Virus record (IMG/VR): IMGVR_UViG_3300043568_000021
Span: 1-36,676 of that record
DNA from: a virus
Direction: 5' to 3' (one strand)
Length of the DNA stretch: 36,676 nucleotides
The notes beneath the pieces are model-generated. The model searched no databases. It saw only the letters and a list, made by a program, of their open reading frames with translations, and was not told the DNA's origin. Every line of letters starts with the position of its first letter. Within the stretch, counting starts at the first letter, position 1. Positions 21,194 to 28,930 of the stretch are shown here, piece by piece. Both the position numbers and the translations under genes were made by a program.

Positions 21194-21637
21194 ATGTCTA
21201 ATCCAGGACCAGCAGTAACCTCGTCAGCACATCCTTCAAATGTAACGACAAGCCAAACACTACGCTTGATCGCTACTATTAAGAATGTAAATGCTAACGC
21301 TATTGCAAGCTATAAAATGCCAGTAGTAAATAGCTCTGTATTTTTGCCACAAAGCTTAATTGTTACTAACCTAAACAACGCCGGTGCGGCTGTAACGCCT
21401 ACTGGTTTGGCTTTAGGCGTAGCAACCACTTCAGGCGGTTCAAGCCTGTATGGTGCTATTACTGCGGCTAACCTTGCTTCTGTTGTGGGCGTTTCTTTGG
21501 TTGCTCCTACTGCACAAACTACGGCAACTACTGTAGATGCCCTTTACCTAAATGTAACTGCTGGACTAACTACTGCGGTAGCTGGTGCAACATTTGATGT
21601 TTATGTATATGGTTATGACTTTAGCGTATCAAACTAA
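21194..21637 (+). CDS. Putative capsid decoration or head-associated protein
   Basis: This 147-residue Ala/Thr/Val-rich protein is predicted all beta. It lies between two hairpin terminators directly after coat. The text LRLIATIKNVNANAIASYKMPVV and the ending VYVYGYDFSVSN suggest a small beta-sandwich exposed on the virion. AAAGGAATCTATT precedes the ATG, and the 14-mer CTTATTTAAAGGAA in its leader (21174-21187) recurs before the next gene (21714-21727). No named family; the decoration role is from position and composition. Confidence 0.55.
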   Translation: MSNPGPAVTSSAHPSNVTTSQTLRLIATIKNVNANAIASYKMPVVNSSVFLPQSLIVTNLNNAGAAVTPTGLALGVATTSGGSSLYGAITAANLASVVGVSLVAPTAQTTATTVDALYLNVTAGLTTAVAGATFDVYVYGYDFSVSN

Positions 21638-21658
21638 TATCTTGAAGTAAATGGAAGA

Positions 21659-21690
21659 AAGCCATGCCCAAAAAGCGTGGCTTTTTTTCT
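21659..21690 (+). terminator. Strong rho-independent terminator
   Basis: AAGCCATGC (21659-21667) pairs with GCGTGGCTT (21675-21683), nine pairs with one G-T, loop CCAAAAA, and runs into seven T's. This is the clearest intrinsic terminator in the window. It should separate the capsid transcripts from the tail genes. Confidence 0.88.
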
Positions 21691-21699
21691 TAAACAACC

Positions 21700-21727
21700 T
21701 ATAATGATTTAACCTTATTTAAAGGAA
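21700..21727 (+). promoter_or_regulatory. Possible -10 box and repeated leader after the terminator
   Basis: A perfect TATAAT (21700-21705) lies ten bases past the terminator, but no convincing -35 is found at 16-18 bp. The 14-mer CTTATTTAAAGGAA (21714-21727) repeats the leader of the preceding gene (21174-21187) and contains the ribosome site. A promoter here would restart transcription of the tail genes; a phage activator may be needed. Confidence 0.35.
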
Positions 21728-21732
21728 AAAAT

Positions 21733-22314
21733 ATGAGCAATTCAATCGCAACTGGTGTAGCTTATGCCGATCCAGCCATTGTTGGTTACAGCATTGGAAC
21801 TTCAGGCAATTATCAGCAAGTTACCACTTCAAGCAATGTTAATTCTGAATATGTAGCTACTTCTGCTACAAATGGTGATACTCGCTTAACTTACAGTCGT
21901 CTTAAATTTACAGGCGCAGGATCAGGCGAAACTATTCGTGCTTACGCTTCTATTACTAAAGCTTCTTCTGCTGTTGCTGGAACAATCAACGGCGCACATA
22001 TCAGCGTTGGTGTAGATGGTGGTTCAGTTTCAGGTGCGGCTAATGCTATTCGTGCAACTTTGGGCGCAACTACAGCCGCACCAGGTGGTACTTTAGCGGC
22101 TATTCAAGTTGATACAGACTTTGCTTCAGGTGTTACATTGCCAGGTTCAGCTTCTTGGATTCGTTTTACCGAAAGCGGAACTGCCAAAATGACCAATTTG
22201 TTTAATATTCCTGCCGCAATGTTTGTTACAAGTACAGCTACTATTGCTAAAACAATCAAAGTGGTAGCAAGTGATGGCACTCCTTACTACATTATGTGCG
22301 CTTCTGCGGCATGA
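21733..22314 (+). CDS. Putative structural protein, beta-rich
   Basis: This 193-residue Ser/Thr/Ala/Gly-rich protein is predicted beta (TRLTYSRLKFTGAGSGETIRA, TIKVVASDGTPYYIM). No membrane segment or enzyme motif is seen. Its place between the capsid terminator and the fibre genes, and its composition, suggest a virion surface protein. It ends with an ATGA overlap with the next gene. Not recognised at family level. Confidence 0.55.
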   Translation: MSNSIATGVAYADPAIVGYSIGTSGNYQQVTTSSNVNSEYVATSATNGDTRLTYSRLKFTGAGSGETIRAYASITKASSAVAGTINGAHISVGVDGGSVSGAANAIRATLGATTAAPGGTLAAIQVDTDFASGVTLPGSASWIRFTESGTAKMTNLFNIPAAMFVTSTATIAKTIKVVASDGTPYYIMCASAA

Positions 22315-22460
22315 TAACTAAAGAGTTTTTAGAGGCTGAAATTACTGCCATGCAGACTGAACTAAACAAGGCGCAAGTCTTTTTGGTTCAAACTGAGGCG
22401 GTAGTTTCCGCTTATAAAATGCTATTAACAAAGTTTGACGAAGAAATAACGAAGGAATAA
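22311..22460 (+). CDS. Hypothetical 49-residue coiled-coil protein
   Basis: The frame reads MITKEFLEAEITAMQTELNK to FDEEITKE, a single long amphipathic helix likely to form a coiled coil. Its start overlaps the previous stop (ATGA) and its last codons contain the ribosome site of the next gene (AAGGAATAATT). Small helical proteins of the type 'MI(T)KEFLEAEI..M..EL..A...L.Q.EAV..AY..LL' occur in the same place in related phages. Function unknown. Confidence 0.65.
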   Translation: MITKEFLEAEITAMQTELNKAQVFLVQTEAVVSAYKMLLTKFDEEITKE

Positions 22461-22462
22461 TT

Positions 22463-22792
22463 ATGTATAACTCAGCATTTGCACCATTTGGCGCAACCTA
22501 TTTAGTTGGCACTTCACCAGTTCAAGTCATTACAAATAACAATATGTATCCTACTGGTTATCGTATTATGAATTTGACTGCTAATATTGTTCGTGTAGGT
22601 TGGGCTCCTCAAGAGCCTAATAATGCGACTGTAACGCCTGTTGCTACTACTCCTACTGCGGCTGGTATTGCTAATGTATTGTCTATTCCTGCAAGTGGCG
22701 TAGCTGTATTTAGCAGTATTCCTCCTAATGCTTGGTTTATTGCTAGTGCGGCTACAAGCCTTGAAATTACGCCAGGCGAAGGCATTAACTAA
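22463..22792 (+). CDS. Small structural protein, beta-rich
   Basis: This 109-residue protein is predicted beta throughout, Ala/Thr/Pro-rich, with YRIMNLTANIVRVGWAPQ and SGVAVFSSIPPNAWFIASA. The 'R..N......V.WG........(A)......V.P.....FS.PPNAWFIA' type is seen in small phage proteins upstream of tail fibres. Probably a virion component. Good ribosome site (AAGGAATAATT). Confidence 0.5.
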   Translation: MYNSAFAPFGATYLVGTSPVQVITNNNMYPTGYRIMNLTANIVRVGWAPQEPNNATVTPVATTPTAAGIANVLSIPASGVAVFSSIPPNAWFIASAATSLEITPGEGIN

Positions 22793-22804
22793 TTAAGGTT
22801 TAAC

Positions 22805-25531
22805 ATGGCTAATCCAGCAAATTCTACTGTGCAGAATTTATTGCCTGTTCAGGCTTATTTTAGCGTTGATGGAGAGTTTCAGACTTTTATTGGTCAAGGA
22901 GAACCATTTACTGCAATTATAAATCCTGACCAATCAGGTCTTAATATTACTAACAGCACTATTAATAGCACAACTATTGGAGCTACAACACCTTCTACTG
23001 CTGTTTTTAGTAGCGGTCAGGTATTAGCAACTCCAACAGGCAATACTGATCTTGCTAACAAGCTATATGTAGATTCTGTAGCAAGTGGTCTTAGTTGGAA
23101 ACAGCCATTTCAAGTAGCAACAACAACAAATCTTGCTAGTCGTTCAGGTTTTCCAATTATTGACACCTATCAAACTGTAGCTGGCGATAGAGTTTTGGTT
23201 AAAAACCAATCCAATGCCGCACAAAATGGTATTTACATAGCTTCTAGCGGTACATGGGCTTATGCGGCTGATGGCGATAACTGGGAAGAATATGTTTCAG
23301 CTATTGGTTTTGTAGAATACGGATCACAGCTTGGATCTGCTTGGCTTTGCTCTGCACAAAGTGGCGGCACTTTGGGCGTTACAGCAATGAATTGGTCTAA
23401 TTTTAGCGTTGCTGGTACTTACTTTGCTGGCACAGGATTATCCTTAGCCGCTTTTACATTTAGCATTACAAATACTGGTGTTACTGCGGCTACTTATGGC
23501 TCTGCAAGCTCTGTTCCTGTTGTTGCTGTAAACGCACAAGGGCAAATTACTTCTGCTACAAATACAACTATTGCTATTGCCAATACTCAAGTTTCAGGTC
23601 TTGGCACAATGTCTACGCAAAACTCTAATAGCGTAGCAATTACTGGTGGAACTATTGATGGAACGCCTGTTGGTGCTACATCAGCGGCGGCTGTAACTGG
23701 CACTACTATTACTGCTGGAACTCAATTTACTGGCCCAGGCACAGGATTAACTGGTACTGCTACAAGTTTAAGCGTAGGTGGAAATGCGGCTACTGCTACT
23801 ACATCCACTAACTTGGCTGGCGGTTCGGCTGGCTCATTGCCTTACCAATCTGCGGCTAGTACAACTGCGTTTTTGGCGGCTGGTACAAATGGTCAAGTTT
23901 TAACATTGGCTTCAGGAATTCCTTCTTGGACAACTCCTACAACTGGAACAGTAACTTCTGTAAGCGGTACTGGTACTGTTTCAGGTATATCTTTAAGTGG
24001 CACAGTTACTTCTTCAGGAAGCCTTACATTAGGCGGTACATTAGATTTATCTGCTCCTCCTGCAATCGGCGGCACAACTGCTAATACCATTCGTGGAACT
24101 ACGATTACAGCCACAACTGGCTTTGTAGGTACAAACTTTGATGCGGCAGGATCAGGTGGTGGTTCATTAAGAACTAGCGGTGGATCTGCTTGTTTGCAAT
24201 GGGGCGGTGGCGGTGGCGTAAATGTCACTATAGATGGCCCAATTAATATGAATGGTGCTAATTCAGCCATTCAAATAAATCCAACAGGCACAGGCACAGT
24301 ATCTATTGCCCCTGCTGGTGCATTAACTGTTAATCCAACAACAGCTTCCACAATGAATAATGTGGCTATTGGTGGAACAACGCCTTTAGCTGGCAGTTTT
24401 ACCGATTTAAGCGTAACTGGCACAACTAGCTTTGATGGCTCACAAGGAACAGCAGGACAAGTATTAACTTCTGCTGGTACAGGAGCTACGCCAACATGGA
24501 CAACTATTTCTGCTGGTTTAACTGTAACTGATGACACTACTACTAATGCTACTCGTTATTTAACATTTACAAGCGCAACTAGCGGAACTATTAGCGGTAT
24601 TAATACTGGCTCTACAGAATTAACCTGGAATCCTGGAACTGGTGTTTTAGCTTTAACTGGATCTACTGGGGCTCTTGCTGTTCCTTCAGGAACTACTGCT
24701 GAAAGACCTTCAAGTGCTGTGGCTGGAATGGTTAGATGGAATTCAACAGAATCTGTGGCTGAACTCTATACGGGCGTTACAAATGGTTGGGTAAAAATAA
24801 ATACTTCACCATTTTCATATACAGCCACTTATTTAGTTGCCGCTGGTGGCGGTGGCGGTGGCGGTGGTGTAGGTGGAGGATATAACTTAGCTGGTGGTGG
24901 AGGTGGAGCAGGTGGATTAGTCACAGGAACATTTACTGCTTCACCTACAGTAGTTTATACAGTCGTAATTGGCGGTGGTGGTGGAACACAAAGCTCAGGA
25001 ACAAACAGTAGCGTTACTGGAACTGGCGTTACCATTACTGGCCTTGGAGGCGGTGGCGGAGCTACGCCTTTAAATAATGGTATTAGTGGTGGTTCAGGTG
25101 GCGGTGGCCCTGCGGCTACTGGAAGATCTGCTGGTTCTGCAACTCAGCCTGGAAGCGCATCAGGTGGTTTAGGTAATGCTGGCGGTACAGGAGCATTCCC
25201 TAGTCCTTCAGGCGGTGGTGGTGGTGCAGGAGGTGCTGGTAGCGGAGGATCTGCTGGTGCAGGATCTGCTTCAAGCATTACTGGTGCTTCTGTAACTTAT
25301 GCTAGTGGTGGCGGTACTAGTGGTAGTGGTTCAGGTACAGCTAATACTGGAAATGGTGGTGCTGGTGCTAGTGCAGGAGTAGGAGGCGGTGGAACAGGCG
25401 GTTCAGGTGTAGTTATATTATCTGTACCCACTTCAGCTTATTCAGGAGTAACAACTGGATCTCCTGTTATTACTTTTTCAGGATCAAACACTATTATTAG
25501 TTTTAACTCAAGCGGTAGCTACACAGGATAA
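22805..25531 (+). CDS. Large tail fibre/adhesin with glycine-rich C-terminal domain
   Basis: This 908-residue protein has a structural N-terminal part, then a fibre segment at about 78-200 (DLANKLYVDSVASGLSWKQP, AGDRVLVKNQ, NGIYIAS, SAWLCSAQSGGTLG) that is frequent in tail fibres, then long Thr/Gly/Ser repeats, and from about residue 678 a glycine-rich domain (runs such as AAGGGGGGGG) ending SGVVILSVPTSAYSG...ISFNSSGSYTG. Glycine-rich sandwiches of polyglycine-II helices form phage adhesin tips (for example S16 gp38). The C-terminal ~230 residues are related to those of the 371-residue protein at 26301. It probably determines receptor choice. Confidence 0.78.
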   Translation: MANPANSTVQNLLPVQAYFSVDGEFQTFIGQGEPFTAIINPDQSGLNITNSTINSTTIGATTPSTAVFSSGQVLATPTGNTDLANKLYVDSVASGLSWKQPFQVATTTNLASRSGFPIIDTYQTVAGDRVLVKNQSNAAQNGIYIASSGTWAYAADGDNWEEYVSAIGFVEYGSQLGSAWLCSAQSGGTLGVTAMNWSNFSVAGTYFAGTGLSLAAFTFSITNTGVTAATYGSASSVPVVAVNAQGQITSATNTTIAIANTQVSGLGTMSTQNSNSVAITGGTIDGTPVGATSAAAVTGTTITAGTQFTGPGTGLTGTATSLSVGGNAATATTSTNLAGGSAGSLPYQSAASTTAFLAAGTNGQVLTLASGIPSWTTPTTGTVTSVSGTGTVSGISLSGTVTSSGSLTLGGTLDLSAPPAIGGTTANTIRGTTITATTGFVGTNFDAAGSGGGSLRTSGGSACLQWGGGGGVNVTIDGPINMNGANSAIQINPTGTGTVSIAPAGALTVNPTTASTMNNVAIGGTTPLAGSFTDLSVTGTTSFDGSQGTAGQVLTSAGTGATPTWTTISAGLTVTDDTTTNATRYLTFTSATSGTISGINTGSTELTWNPGTGVLALTGSTGALAVPSGTTAERPSSAVAGMVRWNSTESVAELYTGVTNGWVKINTSPFSYTATYLVAAGGGGGGGGVGGGYNLAGGGGGAGGLVTGTFTASPTVVYTVVIGGGGGTQSSGTNSSVTGTGVTITGLGGGGGATPLNNGISGGSGGGGPAATGRSAGSATQPGSASGGLGNAGGTGAFPSPSGGGGGAGGAGSGGSAGAGSASSITGASVTYASGGGTSGSGSGTANTGNGGAGASAGVGGGGTGGSGVVILSVPTSAYSGVTTGSPVITFSGSNTIISFNSSGSYTG

Positions 25532-25542
25532 AGGAATAAAAA

Positions 25543-25956
25543 ATGAGTCATTTTGCAAAAGTAGTAGACGGTAAAGTAACGCAAGTTATCGTAGCCGAAC
25601 AAGAGTTTTTTAATACATTTGTAGACAGCTCGCCTGGTCAATGGATTCAAACTTCCTACAATACTCGTGGTGGTGTTCATTACGAACCTAACAGCGATAC
25701 GCCAAGCGCAGATCAAACAAAGGCGTTGCGTAAAAACTACGCTGGTATCGGTTACCTGTATGATGCCCAACGTGATGCGTTTATTTCACCACAACCATTT
25801 AATTCATGGTTACTTGACGAGCAAACCTGTTTTTGGAATCCTCCAGTACCTTGCCCTGAAACTGGCGGCCCTTACAAATGGAATGAGCAAACCAAAACTT
25901 GGGTTTTAATGCCTATTCCATCAGATAATGCTATTCCGACAACTGTTGCTGAATAA
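25543..25956 (+). CDS. Conserved tail-region protein
   Basis: This 137-residue protein starts SHFAKVVDGKVTQVIVAEQEF and contains WIQTSYNTRGG, LRKNYAGIGYLYDAQRDAF, PQPFNSWLLDEQTCFWNPP and YKWNEQTKTWV. The pattern is very common in cyanophages and other aquatic phages next to fibre genes, and I recognise it as a conserved hypothetical protein. It is soluble, with no signal. It may be a fibre assembly or virion surface protein. It overlaps the cupin gene start (TAATG). Confidence 0.7.
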   Translation: MSHFAKVVDGKVTQVIVAEQEFFNTFVDSSPGQWIQTSYNTRGGVHYEPNSDTPSADQTKALRKNYAGIGYLYDAQRDAFISPQPFNSWLLDEQTCFWNPPVPCPETGGPYKWNEQTKTWVLMPIPSDNAIPTTVAE

Positions 25957-26276
25957 TGACAAGTCCATTAATAAAGCTTGGATGCGTTGCTAATGTTTAT
26001 AGCAGAATGATGCACTTTGAAAAAAATGGCGATATTGAAATTGGTCATAAACACCAATTTGACCATTTAACTTTATTAGCTTCAGGCTCTTTAAAAGTAA
26101 ATATTGAAGGTCAAGAATCTATTTTTAAAGCTCCTCACATGATTTATATTCATAAAGATAAGATTCATGAATTGACAGCATTAGAAGATAATACTGTTGC
26201 ATATTGTATTCATGCTTTAAGAGATCAATATACAGGCGAAATTCTTGATCCAAGCATGATTCCTAAAAGTGCATAA
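25956..26276 (+). CDS. Cupin-domain protein
   Basis: This 106-residue protein has a single cupin-like beta barrel: IGHKHQFDHLTLLASGSLKV (29-48) with His30, His32 and His36 as candidate metal ligands, and YIHKDKIHELTAL with further histidines. The usual cupin motif 1 glutamate is absent. The family holds metal-dependent enzymes and sugar-binding proteins; RmlC-like sugar epimerases share the fold. Such genes occur between fibre genes in related phages. Whether it alters a sugar, binds the fibre or is in the virion is unknown. Confidence 0.7.
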   Translation: MTSPLIKLGCVANVYSRMMHFEKNGDIEIGHKHQFDHLTLLASGSLKVNIEGQESIFKAPHMIYIHKDKIHELTALEDNTVAYCIHALRDQYTGEILDPSMIPKSA

Positions 26277-26300
26277 CTATAGATTTATTAAGGAAAAATC

Positions 26301-27416
26301 ATGTCTCAATTAGTATTTTTAGCTCCTTCAGGCGGCACAGTTACTTTAACTAATGCGGATACTGCAAGCACAATTAATCTAACAATTCCTGCTACTAATG
26401 GAACTTTGTTAATTGCAGATACAACAAACAATTTAACTGTTAATAATTTAACAGTTACAGGAACTGGCACTTTTAGTGGGACTGGTCAAGTTTATCTTCC
26501 TAAAGGCACGACTTTACAAAGAACTGGAAGCCCTGTAACTGGATTAATTCGCTATAACACAGATGGTGGTGGTTTTTATGAAGGTTATGTTGGGACAAAC
26601 TGGGTTCAATTTACAACAACAAATCAAGGCTCTTACACAGGCACATATTTAATAGTAGCTGGCGGCGGCGGTGGAAGCACAGGAAATGGCGGTGGCGGTG
26701 GTGCTGGTGGTTATCTATCTTCTGTATTTACCATTATTCCTGCTACTGTATTTACAGTAACAATTGGTGCTGGTGGTGCAGTTAATACTGCTGGAACTAA
26801 CTCTAGCATTACTGGAATTGGAACTTCTATAGGCGGTGGAATTGGGGCAGGAGGAACAAATGCTGGTGGTAGTGGCGGTTCAGGCGGTGGTGCTTCAGCA
26901 ACTGGCGGCGGTACTCCTCCAACTCAATTTGGTGGATCTGCTACAACTGGACAAGGTAATGCAGGTGGAAACGCTGGAAATGGCGTAGATTCATTGTATT
27001 CAGGCGGCGGTGGAGGCGGTGCTGGTGCTGTTGGTGCAAGTGGAGTGCCAGGTAATCCTGCTACTGGTGGTAATGGCGGTGTAGGACTGCAATCTTCAAT
27101 TACAGGTGTTGCAGTTTTTTATGCTGGCGGTGGTGGTGGATCAGGCTCAAGTGGTGCTACTAATAGTACAGGCGGTTCAGGTGGTAATGGCGGTGGCGGT
27201 ACAGGTGGACTAGGAAATACTGGCGGCGGTTCATCAGGAACTGCAAACAGAGGCGGTGGTGGTGGCGGTTATGGTGGATCAGGTGGATCAGGTGTGGTTA
27301 TTATTTCTGTGCCTACAGCAAACTACACAGGAACAATAACAGGATCACCTACAGTTACCACTAGCGGTTCTAATACCATTATGCAATTTAATGCATCAGG
27401 AACATACACAGGATGA
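26301..27416 (+). CDS. Second tail fibre/adhesin with glycine-rich C-terminal domain
   Basis: This 371-residue protein starts with a beta repeat part (SQLVFLAPSGGTVTLTN, LTVNNLTVTGTGTFSG), then GLIRYNTDGGGFYEGYVGTNWVQF (about 79-102) and a glycine-rich domain from about 118 (VAGGGGGSTGNGGGGGAGG) to the end SGVVIISVPTANYTG...MQFNASGTYTG. The glycine domain is related to that of the 908-residue protein, sharing 'TNSSITG', 'SGVVI(L/I)SVPT' and the last ~40 residues. Two adhesins of the same type with different tips could give two receptor specificities. The ribosome site is AAGGAAAAATC. Confidence 0.75.
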   Translation: MSQLVFLAPSGGTVTLTNADTASTINLTIPATNGTLLIADTTNNLTVNNLTVTGTGTFSGTGQVYLPKGTTLQRTGSPVTGLIRYNTDGGGFYEGYVGTNWVQFTTTNQGSYTGTYLIVAGGGGGSTGNGGGGGAGGYLSSVFTIIPATVFTVTIGAGGAVNTAGTNSSITGIGTSIGGGIGAGGTNAGGSGGSGGGASATGGGTPPTQFGGSATTGQGNAGGNAGNGVDSLYSGGGGGGAGAVGASGVPGNPATGGNGGVGLQSSITGVAVFYAGGGGGSGSSGATNSTGGSGGNGGGGTGGLGNTGGGSSGTANRGGGGGGYGGSGGSGVVIISVPTANYTGTITGSPTVTTSGSNTIMQFNASGTYTG

Positions 27417-27721
27417 TTTTTTCTTGGAAAGTTTTAGACATTATTCAAGAAGCTACAGAAATAACGCAAGTCAAATATAGCGTTAAAGCTTCTGATAATA
27501 ACAATTCAGTATTTACTGAAGGATTTTGGATTTTTAAAGATAAAACCCATTTTTTGCAAAAAGAAACTACCGAAAAGGATGTAATTGCTTGGATAAAAAG
27601 TGAATCAATAATTGATGAAAAGTGCATTATTGAGGATAATTTAGAAAAGCAATTACTAGCTATTAAGCCAGTTTCACTTAAAAAGCCTTGGGTTTTGCCT
27701 ACTTTTACAGTAAAAATTTAA
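27413..27721 (+). CDS. Conserved small phage protein (DUF7936-like)
   Basis: This 102-residue protein begins MIFSWKVLDI, has VKYSVKASDNNNSVFTEGFW, DVIAWIKS, and ends KKPWVLPTFTVKI. Small phage proteins with 'V.W...A.D......YG...', 'DV..W(V/I)' and a terminal 'PW' are placed after fibre genes in many aquatic phages (I recall DUF7936, uncertain). Its ATG overlaps the stop of the adhesin (ATGA). Role unknown, possibly tail assembly. Confidence 0.6.
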   Translation: MIFSWKVLDIIQEATEITQVKYSVKASDNNNSVFTEGFWIFKDKTHFLQKETTEKDVIAWIKSESIIDEKCIIEDNLEKQLLAIKPVSLKKPWVLPTFTVKI

Positions 27722-27730
27722 CGGAATACT

Positions 27731-28930
27731 ATGACTCAGCCAATTGACATTATTAGCAGGGCATTAAAAGACATTGGGGCATTAGAAGCTGGGGAAGTTC
27801 CAACTCCTGAAGCGGCTCAAGATGCTTTGGAAATGCTTAATGACCTTATAGATCAATGGTCAAATGAAAACATGATGGTCTACAATGTGACCGAAATTGT
27901 ATTTCCTGTTATTGCAGGGCAAATTCAATACACCATTGGCCCTGATCCTAGCACAGCAAATTACATTGGTGCGGCTTGCACAGGCACAATTTCAGGCAAA
28001 GTTTTAACTGTTACTGGCGTTACAAGCGGAGCAATAGCCCAAGGGCAAACCCTTAGTGCTATTGGCGTTATTGGCGTAAACACCAAAATTGTTGAATTTT
28101 TAACTGGCGGTGGTGGCAATATAAACGAAGCTGGTACTTACAGGCTTAATAATGATGCTACTACTCCTCCAGCCGTATTTACAGGCTCAATTTCAGGCAC
28201 AACATTAACTGTTACAGCTATATCTGCTGGCTATATTGGGGCTGGCGCAACTATTACTGGTTCAGGAGTAACGGCAGGAACGACTATAAGCTCCGTTATA
28301 AGCTCAAGCGGTGGCGTGGGTACATACATGGTCAGCGCAAGCCAAACAGTCGCTAGTACGGCTATGGGGGCTTCTGTAACGCCTATTCCTATTACCCTTT
28401 ACTATCAAAAGCCATTAGGCATTGATAGTGCTTTTGTCCGAATCAATACGACAAGCAATGGACAGCCTATTTATGGCGGTGGATTGGATTACCAAGTCAG
28501 TATTTTGGCATTAGATAACTACAACCAAATTGGCTTAAAGACTTTAAATGGCCCTTGGCCTAAAGCCCTTTATTTTAATCCAAACGCAGAATCAGGCAAT
28601 TTAACTGTATGGCCTAATCCTTCTCAGGGCGAAATGCACATATTTGCTCAAACCTTATTTAGCACTTATGACAATTTATATGAAAATTTAACATTCCCAC
28701 AAGGCTATTCTATGGCTTTGCGGTGGTGTTTGGCTGAACGGCTTATGCCTATGTATGGCAAGGTATCTACTACTCAAATAGGCATGATTAATGCTTATGC
28801 GGCTCAAGCAAAAGCTACTTTGAAACGCACAAATATGAAACCAGTAATAGTAGCAAGCTTTCCTGATGCAATGCTTTCAGGCAAAGCTAAAGATGCTGGC
28901 TGGATTCTTAGCGGTGGGTTTACAGGATAA
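27731..28930 (+). CDS. P22 gp4-like tail accessory factor with inserted beta modules
   Basis: This 399-residue protein carries the gp4-type start (IDIISRALKDIGALEAGE, EAAQDALEMLNDLIDQWSNENMMVYN, IQYTIG) and end (ALRWCLAERLMPMYGK). gp4 closes the portal at the head-tail junction; P22 gp4 has 166 residues. Here residues ~75-217 are an insertion of two related beta modules (TGTISGKVLTVTGV... and TGSISGTTLTVTAI...GGVGTYMVS), the same kind as in the next gene. The stop overlaps the next start (TAATG). Confidence 0.82.
   Translation: MTQPIDIISRALKDIGALEAGEVPTPEAAQDALEMLNDLIDQWSNENMMVYNVTEIVFPVIAGQIQYTIGPDPSTANYIGAACTGTISGKVLTVTGVTSGAIAQGQTLSAIGVIGVNTKIVEFLTGGGGNINEAGTYRLNNDATTPPAVFTGSISGTTLTVTAISAGYIGAGATITGSGVTAGTTISSVISSSGGVGTYMVSASQTVASTAMGASVTPIPITLYYQKPLGIDSAFVRINTTSNGQPIYGGGLDYQVSILALDNYNQIGLKTLNGPWPKALYFNPNAESGNLTVWPNPSQGEMHIFAQTLFSTYDNLYENLTFPQGYSMALRWCLAERLMPMYGKVSTTQIGMINAYAAQAKATLKRTNMKPVIVASFPDAMLSGKAKDAGWILSGGFTG

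Noticed and set aside
23893-24537. Long minus-strand frames of Val/Pro-rich sequence opposite the fibre gene
   Set aside because: They are the mirror of Gly/Thr-rich coding repeats; such repeats leave the opposite strand free of stops.
22805-27416. Diversity-generating retroelement acting on the adhesins
   Set aside because: No reverse transcriptase gene or template/variable repeat pair was seen; similarity between the two tips is protein-level homology of repetitive domains.
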